Origin: an uncultured Ruminococcus sp.
GTDB lineage: Bacteria; Bacillota; Clostridia; Oscillospirales; Ruminococcaceae
Length of the DNA: 33,726 nt
Assembly: GCA_947177205.1 (NCBI GenBank)
Contig: CAMWTO010000007.1
Coordinates: 1 to 33,726, forward strand
Direction of reading: 5' to 3'
The translations under genes were made by a program, and so were the position numbers. The notes beneath the pieces are model-generated. The model did not search any database and was not told the origin of the DNA. It worked only from the letters and a program-made list of their open reading frames with translations. Of the stretch, positions 27,326-33,726 are shown piece after piece (position 1 is the first letter of the stretch; every line of letters starts with the position of its first letter).

Positions 27326-28600
27326 ATGTCTGCTAATATCGTAATCGGAACGCAGTGGGGCGACGAGGGCAAAGGCAAGGTCATTGACATCCTGGCTTCC
27401 CGTGCGCAGGTCGTTGTCCGCTCCCAGGGCGGCAATAATGCAGGACACACGGTTGTCAGCAACGGCGAAACTTACAAACTGCATCTTGTCCCTTCCGGTA
27501 TTCTCTACCCAGAGACACAGTGCCTGATCGGCGCAGGTGTTGTGCTCAATCCTCAGGACTTCATCGGAGAATTGGACGAAATGGAACGCCGGGGCATTTC
27601 TACAAAAAATTTAAAAATTGACCCCCGTGCTCATGTTGTCATGCCCTGGCATATCACGCTTGATGGTCTGTCCGAGGCGTTCCGTGGCGGAAACGACATT
27701 GGTACAACCAAACGGGGCATTGGTCCTGCTTACATGGATAAATACGAACGCTGCGGCATCCGGATCTGTGATCTGGTGAATCCGGCAGTATTTGAAGAAA
27801 AAGCCCGTGCAACGGGAAATCTCAAAAATAAGATCATTACGGCTGTTTACGGCGGACAGGCACATGACCTGGATGCTGTGATTGCGGAATACACGGCTTA
27901 CGGTGAACGCCTGAAACCCTATGTGGCAGATGTTTCCGTTCTGACTTATGAAGCTTACAAAGCAGGCAAGACAATCCTGTTTGAGGGCGCACAGGCAACG
28001 CTTTTAGATATTGATTTTGGTACATATCCGTTTGTGACAAGTTCTCATCCGCTGTCCGGCGGTGTCACGGTCGGCACGGGTGTTGGTCCTAAAATGATTG
28101 ATCATATTATCGGCGTTGCAAAGGCTTACACAACCAGAGTCGGCAAAGGACCGTTCCCGACAGAACTGGAAGATGAAACGGGCGAACTGATCCGGAATCG
28201 TGGCGGAGAATTTGGAACGACAACCGGCAGACCGAGAAGAACAGGCTGGTTTGACGCTGTGATTGTACGGCATTCCGTTCGTGTGAACGGTCTGGATGGT
28301 CTGGCAATTAATAAACTGGATACGCTGAGCAATATCGGGAATCTGAAAATCTGCACGGCTTACAGCAAGCCGGATGGGACAATTCTAAGGGATTTTCCGT
28401 CCAGTCTGGAAGAACTTGCCGAATGTCAGCCGGTTTATGAAGAATTTCCCGGTTTTGATGATGATATTACAGGATGCAGAAGTTTTGAAGAATTGCCGGA
28501 GACATGCCAGGAATACATCCGGAGACTGGAAGAATTATGTGAATGCAAAGTCTGCATGGTCGGCGTTGGTCCTGACCGGGATCAGATGATCGAAAGATAA
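27326..28600 (+). CDS. purA: Adenylosuccinate synthetase
   Basis: IVIGTQWGDEGKGKVIDILA, GGNNAGHTVV, TTTGRPRRTGWFDAV. Confidence 0.97.
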   Translation: MSANIVIGTQWGDEGKGKVIDILASRAQVVVRSQGGNNAGHTVVSNGETYKLHLVPSGILYPETQCLIGAGVVLNPQDFIGELDEMERRGISTKNLKIDPRAHVVMPWHITLDGLSEAFRGGNDIGTTKRGIGPAYMDKYERCGIRICDLVNPAVFEEKARATGNLKNKIITAVYGGQAHDLDAVIAEYTAYGERLKPYVADVSVLTYEAYKAGKTILFEGAQATLLDIDFGTYPFVTSSHPLSGGVTVGTGVGPKMIDHIIGVAKAYTTRVGKGPFPTELEDETGELIRNRGGEFGTTTGRPRRTGWFDAVIVRHSVRVNGLDGLAINKLDTLSNIGNLKICTAYSKPDGTILRDFPSSLEELAECQPVYEEFPGFDDDITGCRSFEELPETCQEYIRRLEELCECKVCMVGVGPDRDQMIER

Positions 28601-28648
28601 TTTTAATTTTTAAAACATTTAAAATATTAAATATATTGAGGTGATTTC

Positions 28649-29752
28649 ATGCCGGATCTCAATGACCTGCTTGGCGAAACGCCGGAAGTCTGGACTGGGA
28701 ACGAACAGAAAAGGGGTGCGCCGAAAATTGATGCGGATGACCTGATGGGACTGCTCGGTGATACCCCGGAAGTCTGGAATGGAAACGAACAAAAAAGGGG
28801 TGCGCCGGTACTCGCTGAACAGGTTGTCCTTGATGATCCGGCGCAGAACTGGCAGAATCAGGCATCAACAGCCGTTCATCCGGATGCGTCCGTCCTGCAG
28901 CAGGCGGCATCTGCGGAGGATCTGCTCGGCGGTGCTGACGATTCTGCGAATGCATATGACGCTGCTGCGGAATTCTGCAAAAAACTTCAGTTTGATGAAA
29001 ATCTCAAAAAAGCATTTGTCACGCTTGATCCTGAAAAGCAGATGCAAGTTGTGAAAATGCGGGCGGATGCACTCGGTATTCCTGCACCGATCATCCCCAA
29101 TGAAATGCGTCCGAAATTGAATCAGGAAACGCCTGTTCAGGAAGAAGTTATGCTGGAAGATGCACCCGTTCAGGAAAAGTACGTTCCTAAATTCAAAGAT
29201 GAGGATCTGGAACGTGCCAAGGCGGAGGCACAGAAGCCCCAAAAATACACACCGCCGCCCATGGAGATGACCGAAGAACAGAAACAGGAAAGCCGTCGGT
29301 TAATGGCACAGCTCCGGGAGGAGCGTGAACGGGAACAGGCAAAGAAAGGATTCCGGCAGTTGATTCTTCTGACGATTGTCGGGATTGTCGGCGCAGTGGC
29401 ATTCTGTCTGTTTTTCTCGGACATGTTCGGACTCGGCAACAAGATGGAAGAAGCCGGAGGATTTGCACAGAAAATGAAATCCGTTGCCGGATATGTTGGT
29501 GCAGGCATCGGCATTGGGTCTCTTTTGCTGATTGCACCGATTCCGGCGTTCAAAGGACTGTGCAAATTCCTGGATTTGGTGGGTTTTGTGATGATGTTAT
29601 TCCCTGGCATTCCGTTGTTGATGCAGACCGAGGGCAACGGTGCAGTCAACGGCATTCTCTACGCCGTCGCCATCCTTGCTTGTATTGTAGGATTTGTCAT
29701 TCTGATTACAAGCGACAACATCCGGATGTACAATAAATATGGCAACTCGTAA
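28649..29752 (+). CDS. Membrane protein with duplicated N-terminal LLGxTPEVWxGNEQKRGAP motif, unknown function
   Basis: 367 aa; cytosolic-type N-terminus with two 28-aa repeats, then a charged helix and several TM helices; SD GAGGTG. Confidence 0.8.
   Translation: MPDLNDLLGETPEVWTGNEQKRGAPKIDADDLMGLLGDTPEVWNGNEQKRGAPVLAEQVVLDDPAQNWQNQASTAVHPDASVLQQAASAEDLLGGADDSANAYDAAAEFCKKLQFDENLKKAFVTLDPEKQMQVVKMRADALGIPAPIIPNEMRPKLNQETPVQEEVMLEDAPVQEKYVPKFKDEDLERAKAEAQKPQKYTPPPMEMTEEQKQESRRLMAQLREEREREQAKKGFRQLILLTIVGIVGAVAFCLFFSDMFGLGNKMEEAGGFAQKMKSVAGYVGAGIGIGSLLLIAPIPAFKGLCKFLDLVGFVMMLFPGIPLLMQTEGNGAVNGILYAVAILACIVGFVILITSDNIRMYNKYGNS
28650..28807 (+). repeat. Two coding tandem repeats, 84-bp period
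   Basis: ...DLNDLLGETPEVWTGNEQKRGAP / DDLMGLLGDTPEVWNGNEQKRGAP, ending at 28723 and 28807. Confidence 0.85.
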
Positions 29753-29770
29753 AAATTTAATTTTAAAAAA

Positions 29771-29825
29771 AATCCGTGGAAACTGTACGTTTCAGTACAG
29801 TTTCTGCGGATTCTGTGTTTTTTTA
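29771..29825 (+). terminator. Rho-independent terminator
   Basis: AATCCGTGGAAACTGTAC-GTTTCA-GTACAGTTTCTGCGGATT followed by a T-rich run. Confidence 0.75.
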
Positions 29826-29843
29826 TGAAAGGAGTTGTCTGCT

Positions 29844-30317
29844 ATGTCAGAACCAGAATATCTACAGAAAATCATTCTGAAAGGATATGGAAAATTTATT
29901 GATACAACGCCCCTGCGCAACAGACTCACACAGGGAGAATCCCTTGTGGATGTTGCGTTTTTTTATCTGGATCGTTATTGTCATTACCGGGATCTGCTTC
30001 ATTTTCTGTTTGTGATGCGTGGCATTCTGCCATCCGGGAAACAGGTCGAAGCGGTTCTTGCTGTGGATGACTATGATTCGGGGATTATTGCATGCTGGAA
30101 AATCGAAAAAGAATTCACGGAAGAAGCTGGAGAAGTATTGCTTGATCTGTGTGCCTATGCGTATCGGAATGAAGCAAAAAATACAGAATTTCTTGCAAGC
30201 GAAACATGGGGTGCACCTCTGCAGCGGGATCTGGTTGCCGATCCGCCGGACTATGTTCTGCATTATCAGCTTCCGGCAATCACCATCCGTGCAATACCGG
30301 AACGGATTCCGGAGTGA
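29844..30317 (+). CDS. Hypothetical protein, ~157 aa
   Basis: ATG 29844 preceded by GAAAGGAG; bounded by terminators on both sides; no family recognised. Confidence 0.7.
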   Translation: MSEPEYLQKIILKGYGKFIDTTPLRNRLTQGESLVDVAFFYLDRYCHYRDLLHFLFVMRGILPSGKQVEAVLAVDDYDSGIIACWKIEKEFTEEAGEVLLDLCAYAYRNEAKNTEFLASETWGAPLQRDLVADPPDYVLHYQLPAITIRAIPERIPE

Positions 30318-30323
30318 TATTTT

Positions 30324-30345
30324 CCCCCGTCTGTAGAGACGGGGG
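30324..30345. terminator. Bidirectional hairpin terminator between convergent genes
   Basis: CCCCCGTCT-GTAG-AGACGGGGG. Confidence 0.75.
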
Positions 30346-30359
30346 ATTTATAATAAATT

Positions 30360-31301
30360 TTATAAATTTTTTAAGAGTTCTTCACGGATGCCATTTAATC
30401 TGGGATTGGAAAGACCAAAATCCAGTTCTTTATAATTCCACGCACAGCGACCAATGTTATATGTTTCAAATACATTGTGAATCACCTGAAACCATTTCAG
30501 GATATCTTCCGGTTCTGCTCTGTCAATCATGCCGTATTCACCACAGTATAACACAGTATGGTTTTCCTGTGCTTTGACAATGGCAGAAGTAAAAAGCTGT
30601 TCAAAATAATTTTCTGTAATATTGATTTCCGAAAAACGAAATCTTTCATCCGGATTGATTTTATCCGTCCAGTATGCGCCTTGATGTGTGAATTTTAAAG
30701 GTTCATAACAGTGCATGTTATAAATCACATGCGGATCATAAGGCGGATTTAAATATTTCACAGTTTCAGGGCTGTTATTCTCATAACTGCCAACTAAAAT
30801 CAATACATCCGGTGCAAATGTTCGGATTCTCTGAATACATGTATCAGCAATTTCATTCCAGGCAGGAAGATAGTATTTTTCTGTCACTTCGTTTAATAAT
30901 TCAAATGCAACTTGTTGAGAATCCTGTCCATATCGTTGGGCAAAACATTCCCATATGTTATAAAAATGCTCTTGATAAATTTTATTTTCAAAAAATCCTT
31001 CTTCGTGTTCTGCATAATTATCAAAAGAAAATCCCTTTGTCTTATGCAGATCCAGCACAGTATGCAGACCATAGGCTTTACACATAGCAATTGCCTTGTC
31101 AATTCTCAGCAATCCGTCATTTAATTCCAGGATATTATAATCAATTGGGATTCTGACATGATCGAGACCCCATGCAGAAATAATTTTAAAATCCTGTTCT
31201 GTGATAAAATGATCCATTTTTTCAGGATGATAATCACACTGTGAAAGCCAGCCTCCAAGATTCACGCCTTTATAAAATCCTCGTTGTTCTAAATTCAGCA
31301 T
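30360..31301 (-). CDS. Glycoside hydrolase family 5-like (cellulase superfamily), no signal peptide
   Basis: GVNLGGWLSQ, HVRIPIDYNIL, VAFELLNEV (acid/base NE), VLYCGEYG (nucleophile E). Confidence 0.88.
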   Translation of the reverse strand: MLNLEQRGFYKGVNLGGWLSQCDYHPEKMDHFITEQDFKIISAWGLDHVRIPIDYNILELNDGLLRIDKAIAMCKAYGLHTVLDLHKTKGFSFDNYAEHEEGFFENKIYQEHFYNIWECFAQRYGQDSQQVAFELLNEVTEKYYLPAWNEIADTCIQRIRTFAPDVLILVGSYENNSPETVKYLNPPYDPHVIYNMHCYEPLKFTHQGAYWTDKINPDERFRFSEINITENYFEQLFTSAIVKAQENHTVLYCGEYGMIDRAEPEDILKWFQVIHNVFETYNIGRCAWNYKELDFGLSNPRLNGIREELLKNL

Positions 31302-31415
31302 AATTAGCAGCTCCTTTATTTATTTTTAATTTTTATTATCATAACAGATTTTTTTCATCCTGTATAGCATATTTTTGCTATTTATAGTATTTTCTTGTGT
31401 ATAACATCTAAGCGG

Positions 31416-31443
31416 AAAAGCTCCGGCACAGACCGGAGCTTTT
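31416..31443 (-). terminator. Rho-independent terminator
   Basis: AAAAGCTCCGG-CACAGA-CCGGAGCTTTT, downstream of the HAD gene. Confidence 0.8.
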
Positions 31444-31444
31444 G

Positions 31445-32212
31445 TTATGCTTTGCTGAAATGATGGATAATTTCACTTAGATTTTTCACAGACAAATCGC
31501 TGATTTTCTGCATTTCCTGCCAGTCCCAGACAGATGTGTAGGAATCATGCACAGCAACCGTAAGAAAACCGCCCTCTTTCGCCGATTGGATACAGTGCAG
31601 GGAATCTTCCACAACGCAGGTGGTTTCCGGACTGCTCCCCAGAATTTCGCACCCTTTCAGGTAGATTTCTGGCGTTTTCTTACAGCTCGGAACGTCTTCT
31701 CCCGTGAGGATGAATTTCACACGTTCCAGAAGTCCGTACCGGTTAAGAATCGTATTGGCGGCACTGGCATAACCGGCGGTGGCGATTCCATAGGGAATGC
31801 CGCAACGATCCAGGAAATTCAGAAATTCCATCATATGCGGTTTGGGATTGACTTTTGTATTATAATAATCACAGGCGATTTCCTCAATCCGGTAAATAAT
31901 CTGCTTGGGAGACAGAGAAATATGGTATTCTGTTGTGAAGAACTCTGCCCATTCCGCAATAGACATCCTGTTAATCTGATTGGCGACATTGCCGGGGAGT
32001 TTCATGTCCTGTTCCTCAAAGAATTGGCGGTCAATCTCCTGCCATGTGCCCACGGAATCGAACAGTGTCCCGTCAAGATCCAGGATAAACGCTTTCACGG
32101 AGTTGTCATTTCCGGAACTTTCCGGAATTCTATGCGTCACCGTGATATTGGGATTTGTTTCAAAATGGCCCTGACTTTTGGGTTTATAAATATGATCTGT
32201 TTTTTCAATCAT
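31445..32212 (-). CDS. HAD-superfamily hydrolase (beta-phosphoglucomutase/phosphatase-like)
   Basis: VKAFILDLDGTLFDSVGTW, GIATAGYASAANTILNRYGL, CVVEDSLHCIQSAKEGGF; start ATG 32212 with SD AGGAG. Confidence 0.9.
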   Translation of the reverse strand: MIEKTDHIYKPKSQGHFETNPNITVTHRIPESSGNDNSVKAFILDLDGTLFDSVGTWQEIDRQFFEEQDMKLPGNVANQINRMSIAEWAEFFTTEYHISLSPKQIIYRIEEIACDYYNTKVNPKPHMMEFLNFLDRCGIPYGIATAGYASAANTILNRYGLLERVKFILTGEDVPSCKKTPEIYLKGCEILGSSPETTCVVEDSLHCIQSAKEGGFLTVAVHDSYTSVWDWQEMQKISDLSVKNLSEIIHHFSKA

Positions 32213-32261
32213 AAAAATCTCCTGATTACTTCTAATTTTTTTATTTTTTATCAATTTCTAC

Positions 32262-32300
32262 AAAAACAGGACAGAAAATCAAGTTCTCTGTCCTGCTTTT
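32262..32300 (-). terminator. Rho-independent terminator after ackA
   Basis: CAGGACAGA...TCTGTCCTG stem with T-rich flank on the minus strand. Confidence 0.75.
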
Positions 32301-32343
32301 GCATTCTGACAGAATGTTTCAGAATTTTTTGAAATTCTCCGGA

Positions 32344-33543
32344 TTACTTGGAAATCAAAGCAAGCGTGTCTCTTGCAATCAGTAATTCCTCGTTCGTCGG
32401 AACAACCCAGATTTCTACTTTCGAATCTGACTGGGAAATTTTGCAAAGTTTGCCGTGAACGCCTGCATTGGCAATCGTGTCAATCTTGATGCCGAGAATG
32501 TCCATATCAGCGCAGACAGCTTCCCGGACATCCGGGGCATTTTCACCGATGCCGCCTGTGAATAACACTGCATCCAGACCATTCATTGCTGCGGCAAATG
32601 CGCCGATGTATTTCTTGATCTGATAAGACAGCATTTCTTTGGAAAGTGCTGCTCTTGCGTTGCCCTGTTCTGCGGCAGCACTGACATCACGATTGTCAGA
32701 ACCAACACCGGAAACGCCGAGAAATCCGGATTTTTTATTCATGTAATCGGACATTTCCGCCGGTGTGAATCCATGTTTTTCCATCACGAACGTTACAGCG
32801 GACGGGTCGAGCGCCCCGGTTCTTGTGCCCATGAGAACGCCGTCGAGCGGTGTGAAGCCCATTGTCGTATCAACGGATTTTCCGCCGTCAATTGCTGTAA
32901 TAGAAGAACCGTTTCCGAGATGACAGGAGACAATCTTAAGATCTTTCGGGTTTTTGCCCATTGCCTTTGCCAGGGCGGCAGAGACGAATCTGTGAGAAGT
33001 GCCGTGGAAACCGTATTTTCTGACATGAAGAGTTTCATAATCTTCATAAGGCAGACCATACATGAATGCCTTTTCGGGCATTGTCTGGTGGAATGCCGTA
33101 TCAAATACAGCCGCCTGAGGAACGGATTCCGGCATTACTTTCTTGCAGGCACGCAGTGCAAGTGCGTGTGCGTGGTTATGTACCGGCGCAAGTTCCCGCA
33201 GTTCATCAATCTTGTCAATGATCTCATCTGTGATGAGTGTTGTCTCAGAGAATGTTTCTGCGCCCTGGACGATTCTGTGACCAACAGCGGCAATTTCACT
33301 CATATCCTTGATGACAGCGGCATCTCCGGTAGTAAGGACTTCCACAAGTTTCATGAAAGCTTCTGTGTGTGTGGGAAAATCGCAGTCAGCGATGTATTCT
33401 CTTCCGTCAGAAGTTTTGTGTGATACATGACCATCAATTCCGATCCGGTCGCAGTTGCCCTTAGCGAGAACGCTCTCGTCATCCATGTTCAGCAGTTGAT
33501 ATTTCAGAGAAGAACTGCCGGCATTCACTACTAAAATCAGCAT
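32344..33543 (-). CDS. ackA: Acetate kinase
   Basis: LILVVNAGSSSLKYQLL, GHRIVQGAETFSE, VFDTAFHQTMPEKAFMYGLPYE, GTRTGALDPSAVTF, LFTGGIGENAPDVRE. Confidence 0.98.
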   Translation of the reverse strand: MLILVVNAGSSSLKYQLLNMDDESVLAKGNCDRIGIDGHVSHKTSDGREYIADCDFPTHTEAFMKLVEVLTTGDAAVIKDMSEIAAVGHRIVQGAETFSETTLITDEIIDKIDELRELAPVHNHAHALALRACKKVMPESVPQAAVFDTAFHQTMPEKAFMYGLPYEDYETLHVRKYGFHGTSHRFVSAALAKAMGKNPKDLKIVSCHLGNGSSITAIDGGKSVDTTMGFTPLDGVLMGTRTGALDPSAVTFVMEKHGFTPAEMSDYMNKKSGFLGVSGVGSDNRDVSAAAEQGNARAALSKEMLSYQIKKYIGAFAAAMNGLDAVLFTGGIGENAPDVREAVCADMDILGIKIDTIANAGVHGKLCKISQSDSKVEIWVVPTNEELLIARDTLALISK

Positions 33544-33633
33544 AAATTTCTTTCCTTTCCAGTATAGAATTTTAAAAAAATAAGAAATAATTCTGTGAGC
33601 ATTATTTTAAAATAATTTCTCACTCCAGTCTTA

Positions 33634-33662
33634 ATTATATTACGAATCTGAAAAAAAAGCAA
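33634..33662 (-). promoter_or_regulatory. Promoter of ackA
   Basis: Minus strand TTGCTT-17-TATAAT. Confidence 0.5.
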
Positions 33663-33726
33663 GTCTTTTTTCAAAAAAAAATAAATTTTTTTGTAAGTCA
33701 TTTCTCAGACTTGCATCCCTCCGGAA

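Noticed and set aside
31547-32332. 261-aa plus-strand ORF opposite the HAD gene, and 32773-33423 opposite ackA
   Set aside because: Antisense shadows of well-supported genes, no initiation signals.
1-33726. High frequency of TCCGGA/CCGG words across the window
   Set aside because: Most occurrences fit Arg CGG, Pro CCG and Gly/Glu codon contexts (ATC-CGG, CTC-CGG, CCG-GAA); likely codon bias. A Markov-corrected count would be needed to claim more.
1-33726. tRNA, rRNA, CRISPR, transposon, integron or prophage signals
   Set aside because: None seen by eye on either strand; no cloverleaf with CCA-adjacent T-arm, no regularly spaced repeats, no transposase/integrase ORF.

Overview
The window looks like an origin-proximal chromosomal segment of an anaerobic Firmicute. 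Gene content suggests Ruminococcaceae-like; this is inferred without a database search. I see no tRNA, rRNA, CRISPR array, transposase or phage gene. Left end: a carbohydrate block (aldose 1-epimerase-like, GT1-type glycosyltransferase, GH94 cellobiose-phosphorylase-like), an Rrf2-type regulator, a small BspA-type LRR protein, and a yabP-yabQ-divIC/ftsB-yabR-like sporulation/division block. Middle: a GntR(YtrA-like)/ABC-ATPase/ABC-permease operon and a secreted protein made almost entirely of six ~110-aa repeats (both minus strand). Then a long plus-strand run: a degenerate nucleotidyltransferase/phosphohexomutase fusion, RNase J, GdpP-like DHH phosphodiesterase, rplI, dnaB, tilS, ftsH, a small membrane protein, purA, a membrane protein with an N-terminal duplicated motif, and an orphan ORF. 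Right end (minus strand): a signal-less GH5 glycosidase, a HAD hydrolase and ackA. Main second-look items: (1) three GTTCCACGTGGAAC palindromes (parS/ParB-site-like) plus a fourth degenerate copy, one of them inside tilS; (2) a fused sugar-nucleotidyltransferase/phosphomannomutase homologue that appears to have lost the catalytic signatures of both domains; (3) an all-repeat secreted protein with alternating A-B-A-B-A-C repeat subtypes; (4) a YtrA-like operator in the GntR operon promoter; (5) a duplicated LLGxTPEVWxGNEQKRGAP motif in a membrane protein next to purA; (6) a structured RNase J leader followed by ~10-bp phased A/T tracts. All family assignments are pattern recognition on the supplied translations; no searches were run.
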